64,000 bases of DNA from Caprella mutica (GCA_947561585.1 CANNZV010001459.1:62001-126000), one strand, 5' to 3'. Numbered from the stretch's first letter, positions 1-12,520 are shown. Numbers and translations: made by a program. The notes: generated by a model not told the origin, from the sequence alone.

Positions 1-812
1 GAGAAAATGGATTTAGATTGCCACATTTAATGTACTTAAAAGAAGAAATTTGGCTTCCTAGTGAAGATTGCACACTTAAAAACATCCTTATGCTTCTAGA
101 GACTATTTTATGAGTGATTTACCTAATATTTCACCCTTCAAAAGTTGCAAATATACTGGCAACTTTATCCATACTTTGAAATATGGCTTTTGATAGGTGG
201 AATAAGTTGAAAGAATGCAATTAATTGTTGAATCACTGGTAAAATAGCCATAAAGGATGCACATGCATTACACTTATTTTGTTTTCAACTTGTAAATTTT
301 TCACTGAAGCCAAATACCTTTCTAGCTACTTTAAAATGAGTTAAATGTGGCAACCTAGGAATATTTACTCGTGACATTAATCTGACGACTTTCCAGCCGC
401 ACTATGCAAGTAATGAGACATTTTCAATTGAAAAATCTTCAATTGAAATGGAGAGAAATAAAATATTACAATATACAATATTATTCTGGAGAGAATTTAT
501 GATAATTTGCTCATTTCAGAAAGAACTTTTTCTTTCTTGTAGAACAGCTGGAGAGATTCAGAGTGTGGTACGAAAGTCGCCAGTTGAGTGAGACGATGGA
601 TACAGTTCGCCACATTTAAGATACTCTAAAGAAGAAATTTGACTTTCTATTAAAGATTTTACACTTGGAAACATTCCTATGCTTCATGTCTGATGCAGGT
701 ATATCTCTTAAAACAGTTTTACTTTTTTAGAGGTTTTTCAATTTATTTCACCCCTCAAAAGGTTGCCAAAATACTAGCAATTTTGGCCATACTTTGAAAT
801 ATGGGATAAATT
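1..812. repeat. Dispersed direct repeat, two long copies plus a third short copy
   Basis: Positions 1-200 and about 585-812 are diverged direct copies of one sequence. Both run through 'gccacattta', 'aagaagaaattt' and 'tactttgaaatatgg'. The segment with 'tttcacc', 'ctcaaa' and 'actttg' (128-187 and 738-800) recurs once more at about 3817-3876. No coding potential is seen. The copies flank hAT-like sequence, so they may be the body of an older dispersed repeat that later elements split. The family is not identified. Confidence 0.6.
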
Positions 813-1620
813 GAGAGTTTATTAGGGATGGGACCAAGTATCGGAATCAGTACTTAGATGTATAAGAATTTTTTGTATTGGACTATCGGTACTCAGTATA
901 GACAACCTAGTGTCGATACTTTGCCGATACCACTAGTATTCAAAAAAAAATATGGTTTTGGTTTATAACTTTATTTATTCATTAGCTATAATAAAAAATT
1001 ATAATTTAAATTAATATGAAAATAATTTCATATAGCTAGGTAATCTTAATTTTTATAATTGCAATACTTTTAACACTTGGCCACTAATGGAAATTATTAA
1101 TATCGTTCAAATCAAAGTATTGGTATGACAGTTTCAGTGAAAATCTAGGTATCGGTATGGCGGGTATGGTATCTGATATGAACAGTAGTCTGATTGTGCA
1201 TAGCTACATACTACATATGTATGCACAATCTATTATCTACTAATGAGCTACTGCCTACTGAATACTTATATTCATTGTTCTTAAGACCAAAAATGTGCTA
1301 AAAAACTGGATGTAATGGATTGGTTTATTTGTGGCTTCGTCTAGTTTGTTTTTAAATTTAATATTAACAAGTTTTAAGAATTATAATCAGTGTTTATAAT
1401 CCAAAACACGATTAATTTAATTCATTTAACCATTATTCTTAATATTCTGCTTATATTCTTTGATTAACAACGACTTATTCTATATAACAGTTTTAGTAAA
1501 GTCCGAGTCTGTTTGGAATATACCTACTTGTAGAGCATCATCAGAAATCCATTTTGTTTACAAACTTACGTTTGTCACAGTGCTTGAGCTTATGAAACTT
1601 AATAATTTCTTACTTATAAC

Positions 1621-3331
1621 TAGAGCTAGGACATTGGGGCACTTAAAATGAGCAGTAGTAGCGGTCAAAACGAGCACTTGTAGCGCTATAAATGTGCAGT
1701 AGGAGCGATAGAAAAGAGCATTTGGGGCACTTATCGGAGCATTTGGGGCACTTATCGGAGCATTTGGGGCACTTATCGGAGCATTTGGGGCACTTATCGG
1801 AGCATTTATGGCACTTATCGGAGCATTTGAAGCACTTATCAGTGCATTCGGGAACAGTTATTTGTGCATTTGAGGCAGTTTTTGAAGTGTTTCATGCACC
1901 GAAAGAAAAAGCGTGTTACTTATCAAAGTAAGAATTTTAACGAGGTTTTGTTTTTTGAAGAGTTTTTGGATGAAATATACACAAGAATTATCTTTAATTT
2001 TTATCGATAAATAATTCATTTTGAAAAATCATTATGTAAATATGTAAGGCTCAAAAGTATTGTGCAATACTTGAAAAAACATAAGAAAAAGAACAATATA
2101 TGTTGAAACCAAAACGAACGTATGCAGTACATATAATAATAGGAATCTATATTGAGTCTATAATGTTACAGAAAATTCTTGCATCACATGTTGTTGAAGT
2201 TTGGTAAGAATGTGAAAGTTAACCCATATTAACAAGATAAAACCATTACTTCTTTAACATTTTTTTGACCCTTCATCGTCTATCTGAGACCAAATATTAC
2301 AATAAGAAGAATAATCTCTACTTCTGTGGAAGTAACAGGGGCACTAGCATAGCGGGAAACATCTTAGGGAGTCAATTCAGGAAATATTTTAGTCTGGTTT
2401 CTTCACTAAGCCTTGCAAAACATTCAACCCTGTATTTACTAACTCAAACAAATGTACGAAAAAATAAGGTATGTAAATAAAACAAAGATATTTGTAACTA
2501 AATAGATATGAATTACGTGAAAATCTAGGGTTACTATTAGAATAGTTACACCTCTTTTTAATTTTTATTGAACTTCTGTAATCAAAGAAAACGTATAGTA
2601 AAAGGGTAACAAAATTAAATCATTAAAAAAACTGAACAACAATACATTAACTCATTAAGTGAATATAATCAAATTAATCAATGCATGACTAGATTGATGG
2701 TAGACATAGAATATATTTGTTAATCCATATAATTTAAAGATGTCATTGTAAGAGCTACATGGCCCTTATAGAACGGATATTTTTTGCCCGAGCTTTACCT
2801 GTAATATGATTTCTCTTCAACATTTGAAATTAGTTAACTATCAAAAAATAAATACGGATACAATTTCTTTGACTGTACCTAGGCAATAGGACACAAACAC
2901 ATTCCCTGGTATTTCACTGAAGCTATCTCTCTATCAATATCAAATTCGTATTTTAATCTATTTTTAGTTTAAGTATATTTATACGAACTAATTATTGGTA
3001 ATATGAAAGATGGTGAAAGAAATGTATGAATTATTAATGTTACCTAAATAAACAGTCTCAGCAATCACTGGTAGATAACTATGTGAAATTAGTTCGACCA
3101 TTCACGTTTAAGCTCTATGAACCATTAAATACACTTAAAAGTTCAGTTGTCCACCCGGTAAGAATGATACAGTTATTTGACATTTCTCAATCTTGGTGCG
3201 CAATAGAAGTCAACCAGAGTACATATGGAGCATTTTGGGGAGTTTTGAGCATTTTGGGGCGTTTATAGCGTTTGGAGCATTATGAGCGCTAGTGGCATTT
3301 AACTTATAAATGCCCCAATGTCCGAGCCTTA
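1621..3331 (+). mobile_element. Non-autonomous hAT-type DNA transposon, complete copy 1
   Basis: The termini are inverted: TAGAGCTAGGACATTGGGGC at the left and, reverse-complemented, TAAGGCTCGGACATTGGGGC at the right. Both fit the hAT pattern YARNG. The element is flanked by a perfect 8-bp target duplication CTTATAAC (1613-1620 and 3332-3339). A second full copy in the opposite orientation lies at 49108-50809 with its own duplication CTTATGAC. The 1711-bp interior has no transposase-like reading frame, so the element is non-autonomous. A 21-bp minisatellite built on the terminal motif sits near the left end. Confidence 0.9.
1715..1840. repeat. 21-bp minisatellite inside the hAT element (6 units)
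   Basis: Six 21-bp units are visible, each joining GAGCATTTGGGG to CACTTATCG. The first four are identical and the last two are diverged. The unit resembles the terminal sequence CATTGGGGCACTT of the host element. Copy 2 of the element (49108-50809) has about five units at 50608-50712, so copy number has changed since the copies separated. The small reading frame across it is a by-product of the period of 21. Confidence 0.9.
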
Positions 3332-3339
3332 CTTATAAC

Positions 3340-5524
3340 AATTCAACCAGAATTGTAATTCTTAGCTACCACCTATTTTATCATAATAAGTATGTCAAAA
3401 TTGGTTCAGTTGCCCGTCAGAACATGTTTCATTTTCAGTTTATTGTTGTCTGCTGCTGTTAAACTTACAAAAATACACATTATACAAATTTAATTAGCTA
3501 GTTATGATGATATTCGTCATAATTTTCTTTCAAAAATAGAAACTAAAGCAATAAAAGATGTTATAAGTTAATGTTTGATAAAAATAACTTTTTAATAGTA
3601 TCTGTATTCTTTAATTAATATTTACAGATACTGATAGTATCAGTACAGCCCTATTTATAGGTGTAAGCCAAAAGATTTCAAGCCAAAATTAACATGGGAA
3701 CATAGCAATTAATTCAAAATTTTAAGCCAATTACATATATTTTGAGTTTTGATCTTTAGAAATCTAAGCCAATTAATTGGCTTCAACTGACATACTCTTT
3801 AACATGGACAGGTGTCCAAACTTATTTCACCTCTCAAAGGTAGCCAGTACCTATACTGGCAACTTTGTTCATACTTTGCCAGACTGCAGGAGTGACTAGA
3901 CTAGAGTGTTCTCCAAGAAATCCTTTATTTTGGCTTCTGTTCTCAGTAAAATACATGTAAATATAGGAAGAAATAAAGGATTGTTTGCACAGAAAATGTA
4001 AATGTCTCATATTCTGCAGAATTGATACTTTGAAACATGGCTGTTCACCATGAAAAAACATGTTAATATATAGGAGGAAATTAAATTAAGGATTGTTCGC
4101 ACAGAAAAGATTAAAAATGTCCTATACCTATTCTGCAAGACAGCAGACTGGATGTCATTTCAATTATTCAAATGGTCAAAATTTTAAAACTCCTATGAAC
4201 CCATGGTAATTTTGGCTTGAAATTTTCAAAAATGACCCAATATTGGTTTGGCAGCCTTGGCTCAGAATTCTAGTGAAATTTTGACTCAAGATTAGCTCAC
4301 AGTTTGCCAGCCTCTGTGATTCTGTGACATGACTAATCAGTGGTCCCTAGAGATTATGAGCCTGTGTGGCACAAGTCAGCAAAGCCCGTGACTGCCCGTC
4401 AATGTCACCCCAGTTTGCAAAGCATGTACAATTAGTCTTCGGATATTTAATTTATGGGACAATTTCTCTCGGAAGATTTTCTAATTTCTCTCCAAAATTT
4501 TCTCCAATAATTACATGAACCTAAATATAGGAATTAATTAGAAAATTATTGCCAGATAATTCAGGAGACCAATTTCAAGGTCTCAATAGTCGCCGGATAA
4601 AATTCACAACTTCATGCATCTTTTGCACACTGTATGTCGCCAAAGATTTTTGGAGACATTTTAATAAATATCTTTGTTCTTTGTCTTAAAGATGTATTTA
4701 TTTGAAATATTTTAGTCATTTTGAATTTTTGGAGACATATTTGAAAATCTTTGGAGACAAATTGCCCTCAAAATAAAATCTTGGAGACACATTTCACAAT
4801 TGCTGCAAGGTTCATTGAATTGTGGAATTCAATAAAAAGTTATGAGCAATTTAATTAGAAGTAACGTCAATGAAGAGACAAATCCGTAAATTAGGTAATC
4901 GGCCCAGCATTTTTTTACGCGAGAAATTTGAAAGATTGGTTACCAAATATCATAAAATTACTCAGTTTTGGGAGTATTACTTATTATTGGAATAATTTTA
5001 TCCACTGTATACCCTTTCTATCTCAGGATAGGATTCAGAATCACTATACTCGGTAAGGGGAACCTATCAATAGTTTCTAGAGGTGAGAAGCATTGGTGAA
5101 CGGTGAACCTACCTTTGTAAGTCATAAAATATACCTAGATAGGACTTAGGTATTCAGAATTATTATAGTGATAATAGCATATTATGAAATAACTAGTTAT
5201 TTTGTATTATTATATTTTATATTCATTTAAATGAATAACTTCTATTTATTTAAAAATGAATATACGAGTTATAATAATACGTAGTAACTAGTTAGATCCT
5301 ATATTCGCAAGATAGAAAGGGTATCAACTATATACAATTAATAAATTATAATACAGGCATCCCCCACTTTAGTTACCAAATCACGACTCTGTTTAGTTAC
5401 CAAACGGTAACTAAAGTGAATAACACGGAACTTAATAACCTCAACTGAATTATAATTTTGATATTTTTTAGTTACTGTGAAATAACCACAGAACATTGTC
5501 TCAGTTTTCACATTTTTGAACACT
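3340..5524. other. Non-coding AT-rich stretch with dispersed repeat fragments
   Basis: No supported gene. It holds the third copy of the flanking repeat (3817-3876), several 'aagccaa' motifs (3665-3785), and a 'gtaaatata..ggattgtttgcacagaaaatgt'-type repeat seen twice (about 3955-4000 and 4060-4115). A relative of that repeat lies inside the intron at 61611-61755. Positions about 4798-4905 match 42688-42785 in direct orientation. The short frames here look random. Confidence 0.6.
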
Positions 5525-5615
5525 TGAGAAAGAAAATTTTATGATGATTTAATATTTTTATTTAATGTCAATGATACCTCCGGTACACAAATCAAAGTAC
5601 CAAACTAATAATTCA
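5525..5615. repeat. Segment shared in inverted orientation with 41733-41805
   Basis: The stretch with 'gagaaagaaaattttatgat' and 'gtcaatgatacc' reads, reverse-complemented, like 41733-41805. It lies just outside arm A of the inverted duplication. At 41.7 kb the same segment abuts the terminus of a GGAATATTCC-rich element, so it seems to be a flank shared by several repeats. Confidence 0.6.
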
Positions 5616-6326
5616 CCTTTACTAAGTTAGATATAAGTTATGGTTGAATTAACTACCTACTCTTAATTACTACTTCGCACTCCAATCATTTCCATATATA
5701 CTCTAAGAGTAGCACTCAAAACTACTTTCTTTCGTACCAACTCTTAGAAAATGAAATGTTTAAGGGGTTACCATTGTATAACAACGTGAATCAAACCCGA
5801 TTTTATTCATTGTTGTGAAAGCGGAGGATTAAGAAATGTAGTTTCTAATTATATAATTAAGAAAATAAAAATGTTTCTTATTTGATTATTCAATATAAAT
5901 GTGGTTTCTAATTTGAATATTCAATGAAGATTTAGTTATTTTCTAAGAGTTCACTAGTTATTAACTTCAATGAATTTACATTGAATTAAATTAAGGACAC
6001 TATCCATTATCTAATTTTTTTTCTTAAATTTAGAAAGAAAAAATTTGAATACTTCCCAATTTATAGATTGTCTACATGTTCATATTTCAGAAATTAATTA
6101 ATTTAATTGAAACGGTTAGTAATCTTTTATCGCAAGTCTCTACAATTCCATAGATAAAAGCTAATATTACAATCTTTCTCTCCAAATTCTGAGTGCTCTG
6201 TAAGTATCATCACTTCTTCGAAATATTGAATGGGACGAGCAGAAAGATAATTGCAAAATAGTAAAAAATCTTCTGCACTATTCCAATAATTTAGACATTA
6301 CCGATGTAGATGAAAAAAGTTTTATT

Positions 6327-6972
6327 ATGGGAGTAGTGCAAACTGAAATGGTAGAGCCTCATTTAATGTTCGATGTAGCCCCCGATGGCCATTGCTTGTT
6401 GCATGCCTTCGCCCTAACGTATCCTCGCACGAGGAATATATCCGGGCGAACGAATGCTATTAATACATTTATTTTACAAAAAATGCTAATACTTGAATTC
6501 CTAAACAATAGTTTCGAGACTGTTGCGTTTCTGTCGGAGGAATCAAAAAGGGAATATTTTCATCTGGTGAAAAGAAACATGTGTAACAAAGATTTTGATT
6601 TGGATATCGTGGACATGGTTCCACTCGCACTTGCAAGGTTATTTAAAGTTAATCTGAGTATTTGCACAATAAGTAACATTGAATGTTGCGAATTTCGTAA
6701 ATGATGGAAACGACGAACATTTAAAGCTAGTTAAAATCAAATTACACTCATTATGCTCTGTTACACCCTGAACTTGATAATATTGATTTTTCGTCAACAG
6801 TTGATGACAATAAAGGTGATTTCCAGGAGAATACGAATATCAAAGAATCAGTAATGTTGATATAAAAGATTCAGTTGATATAAAAGATTCTTTTTATATT
6901 GATGATGAAATGCATGTCGATAATAGACTGGATTCAGATGATGATAGTTTGGGTCATGGCAAAGTTAGATAG
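6327..6972 (+). pseudogene. OTU-like cysteine protease fragment, copy A
   Basis: The frame starting at 6327 gives 125 residues with the OTU-family nucleophile block PDGHCLLHAF (Asp20, Cys23). OTU proteases are deubiquitinase-type cysteine peptidases whose catalytic His lies near the C-terminus. In this copy the frame stops at 6704. The sequence that should carry the His (about 6745-6760) is out of frame because of small indels, and an acidic tail continues to a stop at 6970-6972. The copy in arm B keeps HYYALLHPE in that position. It is encoded on the strand opposite the RT pseudogene next door. It is probably a transposon cargo domain rather than a host gene, but a captured host exon cannot be excluded. 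Confidence 0.65.
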
Positions 6973-8153
6973 AATTTCATTTACCAAAGATCTATATAAA
7001 ATATTTTAAATTTCCCTGCTATAATTAAATGTCCTTTTAATGTATAAGGAATAGGTTCATTTCTTTCTGATTTTACCAGTTAGGTAAATGTCGATTTCTC
7101 GACTTTATAATGAAATGCGTTATTACAAGTTTTTTCTATCATATATTCGTAACCTGGTGTATTTTTTAGGCGTTATGGTATTTAATCGGCAATAAATCTG
7201 TACATAAAATTAAAAATTGTTCTGTATTGATCATATAGATAAGTTATTCAAAGGTCTGTAATCGTGTATATACTCTGAAATAAATTTATTTTTCTATAAT
7301 AAATTTTTTTTAATAAATCCTTTCAGAATTTATTTGATTCGATTTTAAACTAGTGACAACAATTGGTGCAACAATGCTTCTTCAAACCGTGTAAAGTTGT
7401 GCATTTATTAAAGGTTTAAAATCCCTCCATAGCTTAACTCTCACTCAGCATAGGTGAGTAATTAAGATACTTAGATTTCTATAATTATTTTGCCACATTT
7501 AACAGACAGCAATTCTATGATCTATGAAATATTTTTGGTAGTAGGGTACTAGGTTCCAAGTTATTGTTTGGTTCTGCAATGTCGGACACGTCAGAAAAGA
7601 AAATATTTTAATTATTTTCTAACTTCTAATCTAATTGGTAGCATGGACACCAATTGAAATAAAAATTAAATAATGATTGTTATATAAAGTTTTTACGTGT
7701 TCATAAAACAGAACTAGCCCAACAATAGGAAATGTGGAATTTTTGAACGAATAACTTCTCTAATAACCTTATCTGGATTATAATTTTAATGTTTTTTTAG
7801 TTACCGTGAAATAATCACAAAAAATTGTCTCCGGCTCTAATTTCGAAACACGACTCTAAATAAGTACCACATTTATTAGAGCAAGGTGTACAATTAAAGC
7901 AAAGCCTGGCTGTAGTTGATAAAGCCAGATTCCAGAAAATAACAAATGTTTAAAGTGTTCCTAAAATTAAAACAAATGCCGAACTTAGTCTGCGCCCATT
8001 TTTATGATTTACCTATTTTGAACCACTTATAGTTGTATAATGAAAAAATAAACTATACCAATGGATTTGCAATAATTCAATTTCTATAGTGTTATTTAAC
8101 TGACCTGATAACATAAATCTATTTAAAAATCTTCTTTATAAACAAGAGCTGTT
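6973..8153. other. Non-coding spacer between OTU and RT modules, arm A
   Basis: No gene seen. It contains a degraded palindrome at about 7615-7680 of the GGTATC..GATACC family. At about 7389 and at 7457-7475 sit the points where arm B carries extra sequence. The second is the empty site of the element at 28578-29561. Confidence 0.65.
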
Positions 8154-10113
8154 TCAATCAAAATGGTGGTTGTCCCCAATTTGTGTTCTGCACAGAATGG
8201 ATCTAACTAAATCCTCGGTAGCATGGAAGGAATAAATGAATAAGAGTAGCGCAATGGTCTTAGACATCCTGATTCCTAATCCCCCAAACCGTACGGGCAA
8301 CGATGCCTGCACAAGTGAGTCTCCCTCAAACTTAACGTTGGTCTCCATCGAAAGAGCTGATACAATGACCCTGTCAAACTGAGAAAGATCCTCACTATTT
8401 CTGAAAGCTGTTGAAGTACGGAGGATATATTGAAGCTTAGGCAAGGCAAATCAGTTCTAGAGCAAATCAAAAGTTTGATGGTTCTCAATCAGTTTCAACC
8501 TTGACGTAACCCTCTCCAAATCCTCTCTTCTCAGCAACAGCTGCCGGTATACCCCTCTCCATGAGTGGTGCTCCCACCAAGCTTAAATCGGCCACCGAAA
8601 CGACTCTTAATCCTGGCATCAACCCCTCGAACAGATTCCTATTAATGATGGATTCTTAATCAGAATGATTCAGCAAAATCAGTTCACTCTTCTTCTCTCT
8701 GTTAACATCAAACCCCACTTAAGCAGGGTCATTGATTAGACGCTGAAAGCAAGTGAACACCTTTTCAGGTGAATCTCCGATTGTCCAATCATCGAGATTC
8801 CAGACATTCAACTGAGTGTCCACCCATCGCGTTATCTCATCAATTCCCAAAGAGAAGAGAGCTGGACCAAAACGGTCGCCGTGATGTATACCCGTTGCGG
8901 ATACGAAGTTTGTTCCCTATAGAAAAGAGTTGTTGGACCAGAATAACCCAGCAAAATCAGTTTAGAAAGCGCCTGGGCCCATTATTTAGCCGCATTCAGA
9001 AAAAAAACATCTCGTTGCAGGCTATTGTAAGCAATGGCCATGATAATCTTGAAAATATCATTCTTACCTTCCAACCCAAGATATCTGCGAGTGGCATGAG
9101 CTGTCGCTTCGCAGTAACCTCGAGTTGAAACCCCTTACTGTATAGGGCACAAGGATTAACCAAGACTGGTTATCATTGGACGTGACCCTACTTAACAGCC
9201 AAACGCCTCAAAGTGTTTCCTACAGCAATAGGACGCACACCTCCGTCATTTTTCCCCAAAATACTCAAAGTGGCTTCATAGAATATGGATCTAGCAAATT
9301 ATGGAACATCTCCCTTCAAAATAAGGTTAACAAACATCGTTAAAGTTGTTAGTAACCTGGCACCTGCCTCAGAAGCTTTTCGGGAGACTAGAGACTGCAG
9401 GTGACACGGACGTAACCCATCGGGATCCAACGCCGAGCCATTTCTGAAAGAAGGACAAAGCCTTTCTGAAGTCTTCCTCACTGGCAACGTACGAGAGGTC
9501 CTCAGGAGTAGGAGGGTGAATCCGTTGGAGGGCCGTCAAAGTTCCGTCATTTTCAGGCGAAATCTCTGATGACGAATCCAACAGACGCACTGCTCCAGTA
9601 ATGTCTCCCTCAGACAACTTATCAGACACACGCTCTCCCAGTTGATTATCCTTATTCACTATTCCCACACCTAAAACATCCTCCTCCGAAATGATTGACA
9701 GGCCCTCTTACATGAAAGACTACCTGTCTTTTCACTACCGTTGTTAGCCAAGTATTCAATTTTGCTTCCGCACCGCGTTGCCCGGGACTCCCGAGAGCCC
9801 AGTAGCAAAAGCTCAAGAGTCTACCACCTGCAATGGGGGTTCCCTCCTGAATTACTCTTTCGAGTAACTTTTTCAACGCGTCCAATATGCAAAAGATGGC
9901 TCCTTTAGGGACTATCCTCGGTACTTTCATGCTTCTACGGCACAGAGAGATGTATGCCTCGAAATTAATCGTCGCATCTGTGGCGGGTTGTGGTGTTATC
10001 ACTACCCGTCCCAGACACGACACACAAGACCTTAGAGGGATAATATATGCTTGGCGCCTAGTCAGACCCACGAAAGTAAAAGCGCATGACACACAACGGT
10101 CCACTTCTGCCAT
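8154..10113 (-). pseudogene. Reverse transcriptase of an unassigned non-LTR-type retroelement, copy A
   Basis: Several minus-strand frames join into one decayed ORF. The N-terminal part (10113-9652) starts MAEVDRCVSCAFTF and has CxxC pairs suggestive of a zinc-binding module. It is followed by DPDGLRPCHLQSLVS (about 9430), then in another frame a VRPIAVGNTLRRL-like block (about 9230), then NLDDWTIGDS, which carries the RT motif C residues (about 8790). The tail VRFGGLGIR lies at about 8290. The blocks fit a polymerase of the RVT_1 type, but I cannot assign a LINE clade. At least four frame breaks make it non-functional. Arm B lacks the stretch equivalent to about 8590-9140. Confidence 0.75.
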
Positions 10114-10859
10114 GTGCTCACTAGTGGGTTAAGGAAGTTTCAGCTGACCTGATTTTACACGCCCTACCAACTAAACTAACTGATTGACTGGCCTTCACCC
10201 GAGCGTGTCGTGAAAAGCTAAAGAAGATGAAGCTAGGTGTCACAGCGGGCAAAAGGTGATAACCAGGGCAGCATAAAAAAATAGCTGAGCCAGCAGAAAC
10301 AGAACATTTATTTACAGCCCATCAGAAAAATCAAGGTCGCAATCAGAGCGCAGCAGTAGACAACCTACTGTGGTGGCTGCTCTAGGCAAACTCTGATAGA
10401 ATTTCTATATATAGAATTATAAAAGACATATATACGAGGTGGTTTTATACAGATATTTTTAAGAAGCAACGATGAATTTAAAATTGAAAGGTGAAATATT
10501 TTTTTTTTATTGATATCACGATTTTAAAAAGATGTGAACATCAGGCGTCCCTGATGGGGTTAAAATGTTTTTATTTGTCCTTTTGTAAAAATGTTTCAAA
10601 AGGATATTATATTGTCTGATCTTAAAAAGATGTGAAAGACCATTTAAAATGGTGTTTTTTATATCGTCAAGGATAAGAAAAAAATGGTCAAAATTAAAAA
10701 GACAGATGCATTTCGGAGCTATTTGAGTTCTTTTCTCCATTGGCAATAGACAATAAATACTGAGAAGAAATATATCGATGATAGAGCTAACCAAATTTGT
10801 CTAATTAAAATACACTTTAGTTGCATAACCTGTTAAGGGGTTTAAAAAATTACTTTATA
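10114..10859. other. Non-coding spacer, probable 5' region of the RT element plus 3' region of the PLE
   Basis: Positions 10140-10400 lie upstream of the RT pseudogene on its own strand and are more GC-rich than the surroundings, which is consistent with an element leader. Positions 10440-10860 follow the GIY-YIG end of the PLE. They carry a block around 10705-10750 whose reverse complement contains 'agctccgaaat', conserved in arm B at about 25935-25970. No coding capacity is seen. Confidence 0.5.
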
Positions 10860-12322
10860 TTATTTTATTCATGTTTCGCAAATTTTATATTGAATATCAA
10901 ATTTTTCTATTAAGTTATGGTGAGTATTTTTTAATGAAATACATTTCTTTTTCTTCATTTTTCATCTTATATGAGGGCATTACGTTAAATTTTCCTATTC
11001 CACAGGTACCATATGACTTGAAACAAAAAAAGATGCGTTTTCTCTCACATGTTGTTTGTGAAGATTGTATCTTAATCTCAAATTATTAGTTTCACCATTA
11101 TAGGAATAAGTACAATTGCTACATTGGATGGCAATTAGGTATTGAAGTCCATACTATTTCTTATTTCAAATTTTCTTTCATTTAATATTAGAATATTTCC
11201 TTCTTTGATATTTGTGCATAATTGACATCTTTTATCTCCGCACTTTGTAACTTCTGGGTTTTCTTTTGTCCCAAATTTAGCAGATGTTAATAGTTGTTTT
11301 AAATTTTTAGTTTATCGTTTTTCTTTTAAAATTGTTTTGCCATCAAATTATTCTTCCAGCGATGGAATATTTTTTATATGTTCGAAAACATGGAAAACTT
11401 TTTAAGAGTTGTCAGAAATTTTTGGGTTGTATGTAGTGACAAATGGTATTGTATCTTCATCATTGTTTTTTTTATATTTGTTTTCCCGTTTCGTAAGTTA
11501 CTTAATGAGATATGATTTGCTTTCTTTATTCCTGATTTTATCATTTACGTTGGAGAATTACATAATTTAAGATAAATTTCTAATTCTTCGATTCGTGTTT
11601 TCCTAACTCCATCATTTGAGACCAATGTTCGTATTCTTCTTGCTAAATTAAATGGGATGTTATTTTTTATATGTCTGGGATGATTCGACTGATAATTTAA
11701 ATATGGTTTTGTATCAGTTTTCTTATAACAAATGTCAGTTTCTATTTTCTCTCCTACCTTGTATATACTTAGATATAAGAAATTTACAGTTTCTCCGACT
11801 CCATCGTACATTAACTCCAACCTATCATCTAGTGTTTTTTTTTTCTTTTGCAAGACTTTGAGCCCTTACTAGGAATATTTGGAATAAGAATTTAGAGGAA
11901 ACAATATATTTTCTTGAAGATAAGGCTTGGTACTTACATTTCATGTAATACAAACTTATTTGAAACTCATTGAAAACATTTCTGAAGGCTATCTACAAAA
12001 TGTGTTGAAAATGGTCGCCGGAATCATTTAGTTAAAGTCTTGCACGCTTCAAGACGCTCTTCGTCACCATTTTAATTATTGCTGCGTCAGAATTTGCAGA
12101 TGAGAATCAACATGATATCGTCAAATGAAACAATAAAAATGACAAAAAAGTGATTATATTTGTTGCGATTGTGGACGGAAAATTCTATTGTCCAAGCATT
12201 CATCGATGACGACGGCCTTTGTGACTCTGTTTATTGTTCCTATGACATGGCTTTGCTGAAAGACAAAGTGTGACCAACTTTTTTGAGCCACTGCAACACG
12301 TCGCTGACTCTGGTGGGTAGAA

Positions 12323-12520
12323 GATGGTGCTCCATCTCATTGTACAAGAGTGGCTAAGCAGTTATTGAAGAAAAATTTCAAGGACGAGTTACCAGAAGAG
12401 ACACTGTGATCTTCTGGCGGCACTTAGTAAGAACTTAATACTCTTGATTTCCATTTCAAGGCTACAACACAAAATAATTTGTATTCGGAAAAAACCTCAA
12501 TCCATTCATGATATGATAGA
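12323..12520 (+). pseudogene. Decayed DDE transposase remnant of the IS630-Tc1-mariner type
   Basis: The plus frame reads DGAPSHCTRVAKQLLKKNF and then stops. Downstream fragments ELNTLDFHFKA and NNLYSEK follow the order expected in mariner-type transposases, where a DGAPxH block holds the second catalytic Asp and a later LDF block follows. Several stop codons interrupt it. Assignment rests on these short motifs and on its position between long TIRs. Confidence 0.55.

Larger units (their letters stand above)
829..3655. mobile_element. Possible older hAT-like remnant enclosing the 1621-3331 element
   Basis: The left edge reads TAGGGATGGGACCAAGTATC. The reverse complement of the right edge (about 3620-3655) reads TAGGGCTGTACTGATACT. 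These are imperfect inverted termini of the type seen in some hAT elements, and the interior repeats a 'tatcggta'-like motif at 840-930 and 1140-1170. The element would be about 1.1 kb without the 1621-3331 insertion. I could not find a convincing target duplication, so the boundaries are tentative. Confidence 0.3.
5637..12022 (+). repeat. Inverted duplication, arm A
   Basis: Reading this arm forward gives the reverse complement of 24636-32335, with scattered substitutions and indels. Matched modules are OTU fragment (6327-6972 with 30866-31506), RT pseudogene (8154-10113 with 26459-27873), spacer (10140-10850 with 25800-26458), PLE end (10860-11853 with 24807-25690), and part of a mariner TIR (11835-12022 with 24636-24806). 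The arms are separated by about 12.6 kb. The order and opposite orientation fit one inverted duplication event, or two inverted copies of one large composite repeat. Confidence 0.88.

Noticed and set aside
829..3655. Firm call of an outer hAT element
   Set aside because: Ends are inverted but no clear 8-bp duplication was found, so it is kept only as a low-confidence feature.
8769..9128. 119-codon plus frame
   Set aside because: Antisense of the RT pseudogene, whose motifs read on the minus strand.
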